NCBI RefSeq assembly: GCF_000620785.1
Contig: NZ_JIAI01000009.1
Coordinates: 1-64,000, forward strand
Origin: Actinospineispora acaciae DSM 45401
Lineage (GTDB): Bacteria > Actinomycetota > Actinomycetes > Mycobacteriales > Pseudonocardiaceae
DNA length: 64,000 bases
Reading direction: 5' to 3'
Shown: positions 55,412-64,000 of the stretch, in pieces
Position numbering within the stretch: position 1 is the stretch's first letter
Layout of the letters: the number at the start of each line of letters is the position of its first letter
Position numbers and translations under genes: made by a program
Notes under the pieces: model-generated
Databases searched by the model: none
Told to the model about the DNA's origin: nothing
The model's input: only the letters and a program-made list of their open reading frames with translations

Positions 55412-56185
55412 ATGACCAAGCCGATCCTGGAACTCAGGGGCGTCAACAAGAGCTTCGGCCCGGTGCACGTGCTGCACGACGTCGACTTCGCGGTCCGGCC
55501 CGGCGAGGTGACGGCGCTGGTCGGGGACAACGGCGCGGGGAAGACCACGCTGATCAAGTGCATCACCGGGATCTACCCCGCCGACTCCGGCGAGGTGTTC
55601 TTCGCCGGCGAGCCCGTCAGGATCCACGGCCCGAGGGACGCCGCCGCGCTGGGCATCGAGGTCGTCTACCAGGACCTGGCGCTGGCCGACAATTTGGACA
55701 TCGTGCAGAACATGTTCCTCGGCCGGGAGCGCGGGCATGCCTGGGCGCTGGACGAGGCCAGCATGGAGCGCGCCGCCCGCGAGACACTGGCCACGCTGTC
55801 GGTGCGCACCGTGAAGTCGGTCCGCACCCCGGTCGCCGCCCTCTCCGGCGGCCAGCGACAGACCGTGGCCATCGCCAAGTCCGTGCTCTGGGACAGCAAG
55901 GTGGTGCTGCTCGACGAGCCGACCGCCGCGCTCGGCGTCGCGCAGACCCGCCAGGTGCTCGACCTGGTCCGCAGGCTCGCCGAACAGGGCCTCGGCGTGG
56001 TCCTGATCAGCCACAACATGGCCGACGTTTTCGAGGTCGCTGACCGGATCGCCACGCTCTACCTGGGCCGGCTGGTCGCCGACCGCCCGGCCCGCGACCT
56101 CACCCACAGCCAGGTGGTCGAGCTGATCACCGCCGGTCGCTCCGGCGAGCTCGGCCTGGCCCGACCCGACGCCGTCACGATCTGA
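55412..56185 (+). CDS. Sugar ABC transporter ATP-binding protein (single-domain)
   Basis: A 257-residue ATPase with one nucleotide-binding domain: Walker A GDNGAGKTT, Q-loop VYQDLALADNLDIVQNMFLGRE, signature LSGGQRQTVAIAKS, Walker B VVLLDEPTAALG. Xylose and ribose systems often use a duplicated 500-residue ATPase; this one is a half-size, FrcA-like version. GGGATAGCGGG precedes the ATG at 55412. Followed after 11 bases by the permease gene. Confidence 0.88.
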   Translation: MTKPILELRGVNKSFGPVHVLHDVDFAVRPGEVTALVGDNGAGKTTLIKCITGIYPADSGEVFFAGEPVRIHGPRDAAALGIEVVYQDLALADNLDIVQNMFLGRERGHAWALDEASMERAARETLATLSVRTVKSVRTPVAALSGGQRQTVAIAKSVLWDSKVVLLDEPTAALGVAQTRQVLDLVRRLAEQGLGVVLISHNMADVFEVADRIATLYLGRLVADRPARDLTHSQVVELITAGRSGELGLARPDAVTI

Positions 56186-56196
56186 AGGGGGCCGCC

Positions 56197-57633
56197 ATGA
56201 CCGACACCACCCCGGCCACCAACACCAACAGCAGGACGAACGCGAACACCGAGGCGGTCGGCGACTTCGGCATCGACACCACGGCACGCACCACCGCCGA
56301 GGCGCTGCGCGACTACGTGGCCAGGGTGCGCGGCGGCGAGCTGGGTTCGCTGCCGGCGCTGCTCGGCCTGGTTGCGCTGGTGGTCCTGTTCTCGCTGGCC
56401 TCGGACACCTTCCTGACCCTGGGCAACCTGGCCAACCTGCTGGCCCAGGGCGCGGGCGTGACGTTGATCGCGATGGGCCTGGTGTTCGTGCTGCTGCTCG
56501 GCGAGATCGACCTCTCCGCCGGCACCGCGTCCGGAGTGACCGCCGCCGTGCTCGCGCTGCACCTGGTGTCCGGCGGCAACCTGCTCGGCCGGATGGGGCT
56601 GTTCGTCTTCCTGACGTTCTGCGTGCTGATGGCGCTGGCCGCCGTGGTCGCTGTCCAGCTGCGGATCTGGCCGGTCGCGGCGGCACCGGTGTTCGCGCTG
56701 GTCGTCGCGCTGGCCGGGTTCGGCCCGAACCCGTGGCTGGAGATGCTGCTCGCGGTCTGCGTCGGCGCATCGATCGGCCTGCTCACCGGGTTCCTGGTGT
56801 CCCGGATCGGCATCCCGTCCTTCGTCGTGACGCTGGCGCTGTTCCTGGCCTGGCAGGGGGTGATCCTGCAGTTCATCGGCGCCGGCGGGACGCTGGCGCT
56901 GCAGGACGAGACGCTGTTCGCGGTGGCCAACGGGAACCTGCCGGCGGTCGGGAGCTGGGTGCTGTTCGTGGTCGCGGCCGGCGGCTACGCGGCGGTGGTG
57001 CTCGGCCGGCACTTCCGGCGGATGCGCAAGGGCCTGGTCACCCAGCCCACCCCGCTGGTGCTCACCAAGGTGGGCGTCACGGTGGTGCTGGCCGCGATCG
57101 GCACCTACCTGCTCACCCGCAACCGCTCGCAGACCTCGCTGATCGAGATCACCGGCGTGCCGTACGTGGTGCCGATCGTGCTGGTGCTGCTCGTGATCGG
57201 CACCTACGTGCTCGACCGGACCAGCTACGGCAGGCACATCTACGCGGTCGGCGGCAACGCCGAGGCGGCGCGGCGGGCCGGCATCAACGTGCCCCGGGTC
57301 CGGGGCAGCGTGTTCGTGGTGTCGGCGTCGCTGGCGGCGGTGGGCGCGATCGTCTACTCCTCGAAGGTCGGCTCGGTGGACCCGAACGCCGGCGGCGGCA
57401 CCACGCTGCTGTTCGCCGTCGGGTCGGCGGTGATCGGCGGGACCTCGCTGTTCGGCGGGCGCGGGCGGGTGAGCAACGCCGTCATCGGCGGCGCGGTGAT
57501 CGCGATCGTGGGCAACGGACTGGGGCTGCTCAAACAGCCGGCGTCGGTGGTGCTCGTGGTCACCGGCCTGGTGCTGCTGCTCGCGGCCAGCGTGGATGCG
57601 CTGTCCCGGCGGCGAGCCAGAACCAGCGGGTGA
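56197..57633 (+). CDS. xylH: Sugar ABC transporter permease (XylH-like)
   Basis: A 478-residue permease with a long hydrophilic N-terminus (about 1-45, rich in Thr/Asn) and some 12 membrane segments. VLLLGEIDLSAGTASGVTAAVLAL and VYSSKVGSVDPNAGGGTTLLFAVGSAVIGGTSLFGGRG are hallmarks of the ribose/xylose permease family; the length and middle insertion fit XylH better than RbsC. Confidence 0.88.
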   Translation: MTDTTPATNTNSRTNANTEAVGDFGIDTTARTTAEALRDYVARVRGGELGSLPALLGLVALVVLFSLASDTFLTLGNLANLLAQGAGVTLIAMGLVFVLLLGEIDLSAGTASGVTAAVLALHLVSGGNLLGRMGLFVFLTFCVLMALAAVVAVQLRIWPVAAAPVFALVVALAGFGPNPWLEMLLAVCVGASIGLLTGFLVSRIGIPSFVVTLALFLAWQGVILQFIGAGGTLALQDETLFAVANGNLPAVGSWVLFVVAAGGYAAVVLGRHFRRMRKGLVTQPTPLVLTKVGVTVVLAAIGTYLLTRNRSQTSLIEITGVPYVVPIVLVLLVIGTYVLDRTSYGRHIYAVGGNAEAARRAGINVPRVRGSVFVVSASLAAVGAIVYSSKVGSVDPNAGGGTTLLFAVGSAVIGGTSLFGGRGRVSNAVIGGAVIAIVGNGLGLLKQPASVVLVVTGLVLLLAASVDALSRRRARTSG

Positions 57634-57658
57634 GGGCCCGCATGCAAGTGTGGTGGCC

Positions 57659-58837
57659 GTGAGCAGCACGGTCACCGAGGGCGCCAGGCCGGACGACGCC
57701 CGTCGGCACAATCGGGGGGCCGTGCTGCGGCGGCTGCACGTGGACGGCCCGTGCACGCGCGCGGTGCTGGCCGCGGAGCTGGGCCTCAACCGCAGCACGA
57801 TCAAGGCCGTGGTGGACGAGCTGGCCGAGTCCGGGCTGGTCAGCGAGCGGTTGCCGACCCAGCGCTCGGGGGCGGGCCGGCCGTCGCTGCTGGTGCTTCC
57901 CCGGGCGGAGGCCGCCGTGGTGCTGGCCGCCGACATCCGGGTGGACCGGGCCGCGATGGCCGTCGTCGGGTTGGGCGGGGAGATCCTCGGGCGGTGCAGC
58001 TGGCCGCTGCGGGCGAAGACCTCGAGGCCGGTCGAGGTGGTCACCCGGGTGATCGAGTCGGCCCGGATGCTGGCCGCCGAGCTGGGCTCGCCGCTGGTGG
58101 CCGCCGGCGTCTCGGTGCCCGGGGTGATCCGGCAGGAGGACGGGCTGGTCCGCGAGGCGCCGCACCTGGAGTGGACGGACGTGCCGCTGGGGGAGCAGCT
58201 CACCGCCGGTCTGCGGATGCCGGTCGCGGTGTCCAACGACGCCGAGCTGGGCGCGCTGGCCGAGCACACCCGCGGCGTCGCGACGGAGGTCTCCGACCTG
58301 GTGTTCGTGGCCGGCGACGTCGGGGTGGGCGCCGGGGTGATCTCCGGCGGCGGCGCGCTGCGGGGCGCGGGCGGCTACCTGGGCGAGCTGGGGCACATGG
58401 TGGTCCGCCCGGACGGTGCCGAGTGTCACTGTGGCTGCCGGGGCTGCTGGGAGACGCTGGTGGGCGCGGACGCGCTGGGCCGCGCGCTGGGCATCTCCCG
58501 GCGGGCCGGGCGCGGCCAGCTCATCGCCGAGCTGCGCGAGCTGGCGGGCGACCCGGCGGCGGCGTGGGACCGGCTCGCGGACTTCGCCGGCTGGCTCGAG
58601 CTCGGCCTGATCAACACCGTGAACATGCTCGCGCCCGAGCTGGTCGTGCTGGGTGACCTGCTGGCCTCGGTGCCGCCGGTGATCCTGGACGAGGTGGCCG
58701 AGCGGGTACGCACGCGCAGCGTGGTCAGCAGGGCGGTCGGGCACACCAGGGTGGTCCGCTCGGTGCTCGGGCTGGACGCCCACCTGGTCGGCGCCGCCGA
58801 GCTGGCGTTCAACCGGGTGCTGGTCTCCGGGGGCTGA
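57659..58837 (+). CDS. ROK family transcriptional regulator
   Basis: A 392-residue ROK repressor: N-terminal winged helix (RGAVLRRLHVDGPCTRAVLAAELGLNRSTIKAVVDELAESGLV) and a sugar-kinase-like domain with VPGVI, the EMGHxxV-like ELGHMVV, and the zinc motif CHCGCRGCWE. Probably senses xylose or a related sugar and controls the upstream transporter operon. Start uncertain among GTG 57650, 57653 and 57659; an ATG at 57596 lies inside xylH. Confidence 0.87.
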   Translation: MSSTVTEGARPDDARRHNRGAVLRRLHVDGPCTRAVLAAELGLNRSTIKAVVDELAESGLVSERLPTQRSGAGRPSLLVLPRAEAAVVLAADIRVDRAAMAVVGLGGEILGRCSWPLRAKTSRPVEVVTRVIESARMLAAELGSPLVAAGVSVPGVIRQEDGLVREAPHLEWTDVPLGEQLTAGLRMPVAVSNDAELGALAEHTRGVATEVSDLVFVAGDVGVGAGVISGGGALRGAGGYLGELGHMVVRPDGAECHCGCRGCWETLVGADALGRALGISRRAGRGQLIAELRELAGDPAAAWDRLADFAGWLELGLINTVNMLAPELVVLGDLLASVPPVILDEVAERVRTRSVVSRAVGHTRVVRSVLGLDAHLVGAAELAFNRVLVSGG

Positions 58838-58875
58838 CGCGCGCGGCGCTACGCCGTTTCGTCGGGCCGGCCGAC

Positions 58876-58881
58876 TAACGT
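58876..58881 (+). promoter_or_regulatory. -10 element (TAACGT), leaderless ftsK
   Basis: TAACGT is followed by 7 bases and the ATG at 58889, a leaderless promoter pattern. Confidence 0.45.
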
Positions 58882-58888
58882 AACGGGC

Positions 58889-61366
58889 ATGGCGGGACGG
58901 TCGACCACGGGCAGACGCGGAGCCATACCCCGGGGCCGGCAGGCCTCCTCGGGGGGTGCCGCGCGCCGTTCACCGGCCCGCCGCGCGCCGGCCCGCAGGC
59001 CTCCCAAGACGGACATCATCACGGTCATCGGCATGGGCTTCGCGGCGTTGCGCAAGGCCGTCGGCCGCACCCGGGACCTGGATCCGGCCCACCGGCGCGA
59101 CGGCCTGGGCATCGTGCTGCTGGTGCTCGCGGTGGTGATCGCGGCCGGGGTGTGGTGGAGCGCGGGCGGCCCGGTCGGTGCCTGGGTCACGATCGGGCTG
59201 ACCACGGTGATGGGGGTCGGCTCGTTGCCGTTGCCGCTGTTGCTGGTGGCGCTCGGGGTGTACCTGATGTGCACGCCGACGCGGCCGGAGGTGCGGCCCC
59301 GGCTGGCGTTGGGCGCGCTGCTGCTGGTCGTCGGCGGGCTCGGGCTGGCCCACGTGCTGCTGGGCGCGCCGATGGAGCTGGTCGGCTGGCGCGACGCCGG
59401 CGGCGCCCTCGGGTACCTGGCCGGTGCGCCGCTGAAGGCCGGCCTGACCGGCTGGGTGGCGGCCCCGGTGCTCGGCCTGGTCTCGCTGTACGGGTTCCTG
59501 GTGCTCACCGGCACGCCGGTGCGCCAGGTGCCGGCGCGGGTGCGCAAGCTGTTCGGCGCCGCCCCGGACGAGGCGGAGCAGCCCGAGTCCGAGGCCGGCA
59601 AGCCCGCCGAGGAGAAGCCGGCGGACGTGCGGTTGCGCCGCCCGTCCCGCCGCCGCCAGGCATCCAGCCTCGCCGACGCGGTGGCCGAGGCGTTCGACGA
59701 CGAGGCCAAGAAGCCGGCGCAGGGTGGCCAGCTGGCCCTGCCGGTCGGCGAGCGCGCCGGCAAGGCGGCCGCCGCGGCGCGCCCGACCACGACCCCGGAG
59801 AAGCCGGACAAGGACAAGTCCGCGCCGGCCGGGGACAAGCCGGTGGTCTCCCGCGTGATCGACGGCGACTACGAGCTGCCGCCGGCCGACCTGCTCCCGA
59901 CCGGCGCCCCGCCCAAGACCCGCAGCGCCGCGAACGACGCCATGATCGAGGCGATCACCGGCGTGCTGGAGCAGTTCAACGTCGACGCCCAGGTCACCGG
60001 CTTCACCCGGGGCCCGACGGTGACCCGGTACGAGATCGAGCTCGGCCCCGCCGTGAAGGTCGAGAAGATCACCCAGCTCACCCGCAACATCGCCTACGCG
60101 GTGGCCACCGACAACGTCAGGCTGCTCGCCCCGATCCCCGGCAAGTCGGCCGTCGGCATCGAGGTGCCCAACACCGACCGCGAGATGGTCCGCCTCGGCG
60201 ACGTGCTGCGCTCGTCGAACGCCCTCAAGGAACAGCACCCGATGGTGATCGGGCTGGGCAAGGACATCGAGGGCCACTTCCTCACCGCGAACCTGGCCAA
60301 GATGCCGCACCTGCTGGTGGCCGGCTCGACCGGCTCCGGTAAGTCCAGCTTCGTCAACTCGATGCTGGTCTCGCTGCTCTCGCGGGCCACCCCGGACGAG
60401 GTCCGGATGATCCTGGTCGACCCGAAGATGGTGGAGCTGACCCCGTACGAGGGCATCCCGCACCTGATCACGCCCATCATCACCCAGCCCAAGAAGGCCG
60501 CCGCCGCGCTGGCCTGGCTGGTCGAGGAGATGGAGCAGCGCTACCAGGACATGCAGGCCAGCAAGGTCCGCCACATCGACGACTTCAACCGGAAGGTGAA
60601 GTCGGGGGAGATCACCGCGCCGCTGGGCAGCGAGCGCGAGTACCGCCCCTACCCGTACATCCTGGCCATCGTCGACGAGCTGGCCGACCTGATGATGACC
60701 GCTCCCCGTGACGTCGAGGACGCCGTGGTGCGGATCACCCAGAAGGCCCGCGCCGCCGGCATCCACCTGGTGCTGGCCACCCAGCGCCCCTCGGTGGACG
60801 TGGTCACCGGCCTGATCAAGACCAACGTCCCGTCCCGCCTGGCGTTCGCCACCTCCTCGCTGACCGACAGCCGCGTCATCCTGGACCAGCCCGGCGCCGA
60901 GAAGCTGATCGGCATGGGCGACGGGCTGTACCTGCCGATGGGCGCGTCCAAGCCGGTCCGCATGCAGGGCGCTTTCGTCAGCGACGAGGAGATCTCCGCC
61001 GTCGTCGGCTTCACCAAGGACCAGGCGCAGCCCGAGTACACCGAGGGCGTCACCGTCCAGAAGGCCGGCGAGCAGCGCGAGATCGACCCCGACATCGGCG
61101 ACGACCTGGACGTCCTGCTGCAGGCCGCCGAGCTGGTGGTCACCTCCCAGTTCGGCTCCACGTCGATGCTGCAGCGCAAGCTGCGGGTCGGGTTCGCCAA
61201 GGCCGGCCGGCTGATGGACCTGCTGGAGAACCGGGGGGTCGTCGGGCCGTCCGAGGGTTCGAAGGCGCGCGACGTGCTGGTCAAGCCCGAGGAGCTGGAC
61301 GGCCTGCTCTGGTCCCTGCGCGGCGGCGGCCCCGCCGAGGACGACGACGATCCCGAGGAGCCCTAG
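58889..61366 (+). CDS. ftsK: DNA translocase FtsK/SpoIIIE
   Basis: An 825-residue septal DNA pump for chromosome segregation. A basic N-terminus (1-45) is followed by four membrane segments (about 75-225), a charged linker (about 230-335), and the RecA-like motor: Walker A AGSTGSGKSSF, Walker B ILAIVDELADLMM, with the alpha-domain ITGVLEQFNVDAQVTGFTRGPTVTRYE. The C-terminal gamma winged helix (TSMLQRKLRVGFAKAGRLMDLLENRGVVGPSEGSKARDVLV) binds oriented KOPS-type sequences. Leaderless -10 at 58876. Confidence 0.97.
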   Translation: MAGRSTTGRRGAIPRGRQASSGGAARRSPARRAPARRPPKTDIITVIGMGFAALRKAVGRTRDLDPAHRRDGLGIVLLVLAVVIAAGVWWSAGGPVGAWVTIGLTTVMGVGSLPLPLLLVALGVYLMCTPTRPEVRPRLALGALLLVVGGLGLAHVLLGAPMELVGWRDAGGALGYLAGAPLKAGLTGWVAAPVLGLVSLYGFLVLTGTPVRQVPARVRKLFGAAPDEAEQPESEAGKPAEEKPADVRLRRPSRRRQASSLADAVAEAFDDEAKKPAQGGQLALPVGERAGKAAAAARPTTTPEKPDKDKSAPAGDKPVVSRVIDGDYELPPADLLPTGAPPKTRSAANDAMIEAITGVLEQFNVDAQVTGFTRGPTVTRYEIELGPAVKVEKITQLTRNIAYAVATDNVRLLAPIPGKSAVGIEVPNTDREMVRLGDVLRSSNALKEQHPMVIGLGKDIEGHFLTANLAKMPHLLVAGSTGSGKSSFVNSMLVSLLSRATPDEVRMILVDPKMVELTPYEGIPHLITPIITQPKKAAAALAWLVEEMEQRYQDMQASKVRHIDDFNRKVKSGEITAPLGSEREYRPYPYILAIVDELADLMMTAPRDVEDAVVRITQKARAAGIHLVLATQRPSVDVVTGLIKTNVPSRLAFATSSLTDSRVILDQPGAEKLIGMGDGLYLPMGASKPVRMQGAFVSDEEISAVVGFTKDQAQPEYTEGVTVQKAGEQREIDPDIGDDLDVLLQAAELVVTSQFGSTSMLQRKLRVGFAKAGRLMDLLENRGVVGPSEGSKARDVLVKPEELDGLLWSLRGGGPAEDDDDPEEP

Positions 61367-61406
61367 CGGCCGCCTCCCCCGCCGCCCCAAAACCCCAGGT
61401 CACCGC

Positions 61407-61450
61407 CCGTGAGTGGTTAGGGGTGTCATAGCACCGCTAACCACTCACGG
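61407..61450. repeat. Palindromic repeat element, copy 2
   Basis: Arms of 19 bases (61407-61425 and 61432-61450, one mismatch) around loop TCATAG. The outer 14 bases and the loop are the same as in copy 1 at 27149-27200, while the inner pairs have changed together (GGTG/CACC for CGTTG/CAACG). Compensatory change supports selection for the hairpin. It could terminate ftsK transcription. Confidence 0.85.
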
Positions 61451-61587
61451 CCTCTGACCAGGCACGATGGTCACCGGTTGGGCGCCGGTCCAGAGGATCA
61501 GCGGCGACGCGGGGCAGCCGCGACCGGCGCCACGAACACCGCGCCCCAGCGTGGCGCGCCCGCCCTGCTCAAGGTCATCAGGCCGTC

Positions 61588-61620
61588 ACGGTTGCTATAG
61601 CACACTCTGAACAACCGTGA
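61588..61620. repeat. Inverted repeat CACGGTTG / CAACCGTG
   Basis: Two 8-base arms separated by a 17-base loop containing CTATAGCAC. The central part is reminiscent of the TCATAG loop of the neighbouring palindromic repeat, so this may be a second, related small repeat family. No function evident. Confidence 0.5.
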
Positions 61621-61816
61621 GGACCTGATGATCTACGAAAGCGCGGCGGTTGCACCCCGGCGTGGCACGCACGGCCACAGGGGCGGGACGTGGGAGCTGG
61701 TCTCGGTCATGCCGGTAACCGGGTCCGACCCGGGATGGCCATCGTCGTGGAGGCTGGCGAACGTGGGCGTGCCCGTCAGGATGATCAGCGGTGACGCCGG
61801 TCAGCCGCGATGCTGG

Positions 61817-63925
61817 TCAGCCGCGACCGCCGCCGCCAGAACCACCGCCGTGGCCACCGCCACCGCCGCCGCCGGAACCGCCGCCGTGACTGCCTCCACC
61901 GCCGCCGGACCCGCCGCCATGGCTGCTGCCGCCGCCGGACCCGCCACCCGAGCCGCCGCCGTGACTGCTTCCACCGCCGCCGCCGGAACCGCCGCTGTGA
62001 CTGCCGCCGCCGCCCGAGCCGCCGTGATCGCCACCGCTGGAGCCTCGGCCGCTGCTGCTGCCGCCGCCCGAGTTCGATCCGCCGCCGCGGGAACCCGAGC
62101 CGGAGCCGTCCGAGCCGGAACCACCGGAACCCGAGCCGCGACCGCTCGTACCCGAACCGCCGTCCGAACCACGCCCCTGACTGGAGCCGCCGGAGCCCGT
62201 TCCGCCCGCACCCGGCCCGGGACGGCGCTCGCCGCCCCCACCGCCCGAACCAGGACCGCCGCCCTGCTGTCCCTGCTCACTCCGGCCAGACTGACCGGGC
62301 TGACCAGACTGACCGGGCTGACTCGGCTGGCCGGACTGACCCGACTGACCCGACTGACCTGGCTGATTCTCCCGGCCTGGCTGGCCTGACTGACCGGGCT
62401 GGCTCGGCTGACCAGGGCGATCTGGCTGACCGGCCTGGTCCGGCTGACCGGACTGACCTGGCCGGCTCGTCTGACCTGGCTGGCTCGGCTGACCGGGCTG
62501 GCCTGGCTGATTCGGCTGGCCTGGCTGCCCAGGCTGACCGGATTGGTTCGGCTGACCGGCCTGACCCGGCTGCCCGGGTTGCCGTGGCTGCTCACCAGGG
62601 CCGACGTTACGGAGCTGCTCCCAATTGGCAACCGGTTGCGGTGCCCCGTTACCCGGCGCTGGGGCCGGAGCGGGAGCCGGAGCTGGGTTCCCGCCGTTGT
62701 TCGGTGGCGGCAGGGGCGGGTCCCACGGCCAGTGCGGCCACGGCCACGAGCCTGGCGGGCTGGGCGGCTCGTGCTGACCGGGATCGGGCCGGCCGGGATG
62801 GTGGTCCGACCTGTGACGGTGGGGGTGGCCATGGCCACCCCCACCGTCGTCGTCATCTCCCGAGTCCTCGTCGGACCCTCCGCCGGGATCGTCCGCCTCG
62901 GAACGCCCGACACCCGGCGGCACCAGCACCGACGGCTGCGGACCGATCAAAGGCGAGGGCGCCACCACAGACCCCACCGTCTGGTTTCCGGGAACGGCGG
63001 CCGGGGGAGTGGGCGGCGGCAGCGCGCCCGGCTCCGGCCCCGCCTGCCCGGATCCGGTGCCCGGCAGCGTCGACGACGGCCGGTTGGTGGACACCGCGGC
63101 CTGCCCGCCCCCCGCCGAGCCGATGGACAGCGCGCCCGCGATGGACGCGCCCAACCCTCCGACCAGCACCACGGCGGCCGCCGCCAGGGTGGTCGCGCGC
63201 TGGCGCCGCAGCGCCTCGGTGAAGATGACCGAGATCGGCTGGATGTCCGACGCCGGAGTCAGGCCGTACGCGAGATATGCCAGCTCGCGCCCGGCCCACT
63301 CCTCGATCCCGCCGCTGGTCCACCGCACGTTGTCCGGGATGCCGTCCATGTCGCCGCGACGGTCCGCCCCGAGCCAGCGGGCCAGCGCCAGGTGCCCGTG
63401 CGCCAACCGGGTCCGCACGGTGCCGACCGACACCTGCTCCTCGGCGGCCAGCTCGACAGGGCCGAGGCCGGCCATGTGCCGCAGCACCAGCGTGCGCCGC
63501 TGCACCTCGGGGAGCCTGCCCAGAGCGGTGAGCACCGCCAGGTTGGACGGGTTGAGCGCGGGCTGCGGCACGGGTTCGAGGTCGGGGTTGCCGACCCATT
63601 CCCGCTGCCGGCGCGGGCTGGCCGCGCGCCTGGCGGCCTGGCGCAGCCAGCTGGTCGGGTCGGGTAGGGAGCGGACGGTCTTCCAGTGCAACCAGGCGCG
63701 GGTGAAGGCGTCCAGGGCGGCGAGGTGGGCCTGCTCGCGGCTGCCCAGTACGGCGTGCTGCTGCGCGACCAGCCGGGGATAGGTCGAGCGGTAGTACCTG
63801 TCGAACTCCGCCTGCCTGCTCGATCGCGCCATTTTCCGGGATGCCGAATGTGCCGCCGGGTCGGTCGCCGCGTGGCGGTGACCCAGCGGGACGGTGAGAC
63901 CGTTGCGTTCCAGTCCGTGGAGCAT
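61817..63925 (-). CDS. Sigma-factor-like protein with membrane segment and collagen-like/Gly-Ser-rich tail
   Basis: A 702-residue modular protein. Residues about 38-100 resemble a degenerate sigma region 2 (EFDRYYRSTYPRLVAQQHAVLG); 129-185 are a good sigma region 4 helix-turn-helix (TALGRLPEVQRRTLVLRHMAGLGPVELAAEEQVSVGTVRTRLAHG). One membrane segment follows at about 244-268. The rest is low complexity: Pro-rich, an Asp/His cluster (DDDDGGGGHGHPHRHR), a G-Q-P collagen-like run (about 447-553) and a Gly/Ser/His-rich end. AAGGAG lies 11 bases before the ATG at 63925, which decides the start. A membrane-tethered SigE-type regulator is proposed. Confidence 0.7.
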   Translation of the reverse strand: MLHGLERNGLTVPLGHRHAATDPAAHSASRKMARSSRQAEFDRYYRSTYPRLVAQQHAVLGSREQAHLAALDAFTRAWLHWKTVRSLPDPTSWLRQAARRAASPRRQREWVGNPDLEPVPQPALNPSNLAVLTALGRLPEVQRRTLVLRHMAGLGPVELAAEEQVSVGTVRTRLAHGHLALARWLGADRRGDMDGIPDNVRWTSGGIEEWAGRELAYLAYGLTPASDIQPISVIFTEALRRQRATTLAAAAVVLVGGLGASIAGALSIGSAGGGQAAVSTNRPSSTLPGTGSGQAGPEPGALPPPTPPAAVPGNQTVGSVVAPSPLIGPQPSVLVPPGVGRSEADDPGGGSDEDSGDDDDGGGGHGHPHRHRSDHHPGRPDPGQHEPPSPPGSWPWPHWPWDPPLPPPNNGGNPAPAPAPAPAPGNGAPQPVANWEQLRNVGPGEQPRQPGQPGQAGQPNQSGQPGQPGQPNQPGQPGQPSQPGQTSRPGQSGQPDQAGQPDRPGQPSQPGQSGQPGRENQPGQSGQSGQSGQPSQPGQSGQPGQSGRSEQGQQGGGPGSGGGGGERRPGPGAGGTGSGGSSQGRGSDGGSGTSGRGSGSGGSGSDGSGSGSRGGGSNSGGGSSSGRGSSGGDHGGSGGGGSHSGGSGGGGGSSHGGGSGGGSGGGSSHGGGSGGGGGSHGGGSGGGGGGGHGGGSGGGGRG

Positions 63926-64000
63926 GCCCGGTGACTCTCCTTGCTCCGCCGTATCTCGCCTGGGTGACGAGTTCACACTTCGACCTCTTGCTCACCGGGT

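Larger units (their letters stand above)
61367..61816. other. Gene-poor spacer between ftsK and the sigma-like gene
   Basis: 450 bases between the convergent ends of ftsK and the minus-strand sigma-like gene. It contains palindromic repeat copy 2 (61407-61450) and an inverted repeat CACGGTTG...CAACCGTG (about 61588-61620). I see no convincing gene. An open frame that begins at 61628 on the plus strand is antisense low-complexity sequence of the neighbouring gene. Confidence 0.6.

Noticed and set aside
58970..61390. 806-codon minus-strand frame opposite ftsK, and similar frames opposite aspS (6338-8725), the gdmH-like/symporter genes (48117-50843) and the xyl operon (56059-58783)
   Set aside because: All are antisense to well-conserved genes and have the skewed composition of GC-rich shadow frames.
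61628..62389. Plus-strand frame rich in Ala/Thr after ftsK
   Set aside because: Its body is the complement of the Gly/Ser-rich and collagen-like coding sequence of the sigma-like gene. The first 60 codons lie in the spacer without a ribosome site or conserved motif.
61817..62600. Dense short repeats that could suggest a CRISPR array or minisatellite
   Set aside because: They encode G-Q-P and Gly/Ser repeats in frame, have no constant repeat/unique spacer structure, and there are no cas genes.

Overview
The window is one contiguous piece of a very GC-rich actinomycete chromosome. Signs of this are the many GTG starts, leaderless TANNNT promoters, F420-dependent and mycothiol-type families, DUF2637 and DUF5990 proteins, a LexA box of the actinobacterial type and a GlnR-type nitrogen box. 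Gene content and small intergenic palindromes fit a member of the Pseudonocardiales, but no rRNA or tRNA gene is present to fix the genus.

Layout. 1-6240: regulators and small enzymes (TetR, AraC next to a divergent NAD(P)-binding reductase, DUF5990, an esterase, an SOS-boxed radical SAM gene, an F420-type oxidoreductase, a DinB-like protein). 6347-18464: aspS, a DUF389 membrane protein, a kinase-like phosphotransferase, an SGNH hydrolase, a DUF2637 protein, an aminotransferase coupled to an Lrp regulator, a large orphan protein, a small membrane protein and rarA. 18441-20929: a maleylpyruvate-isomerase-like gene and divergent marR with related operator motifs, and a secreted DNRLRE protein. 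21114-27158: the housekeeping run DUF948-DUF6167-alaS-ruvX-mltG-aroE. 50916-52766: its usual continuation, an A24 prepilin peptidase and aroC.

Between aroE and the peptidase lies about 23.7 kb of accessory nutrient-scavenging genes. The first half is phosphonate use: phnD-phnC-phnE(double), a GntR regulator, a PhyH dioxygenase, then a tightly overlapping operon phnF-G-H-I-JK-L-M-IMPase-phnZ. It combines a C-P lyase (with PhnJ and PhnK fused into one polypeptide) with a PhnY/PhnZ-type oxidative C-P cleavage pair. The second half is nitrogen use: a purine/cytosine-type permease with a cysteine-rich tail, an unknown membrane protein, ureABCFGD behind a GlnR-like box, a ureohydrolase that looks more like the nickel guanidine hydrolase than agmatinase, and a sodium:solute symporter. 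Together these could take guanidine to urea and then to ammonia. A roughly 75-bp repeat sits at three gene junctions in this island (before ureA, at ureG/ureD, at phnJK/phnL) and contributes codons to the flanking proteins.

52771-64000: a SnoaL-like protein and divergent TetR, a xylose-type ABC transporter with a ROK regulator, ftsK, and a sigma-factor-like protein with a membrane segment and a long collagen-like and Gly/Ser-rich tail. A palindromic element found just after aroE recurs after ftsK. No insertion sequence, integrase, CRISPR array, tRNA or rRNA gene was seen.
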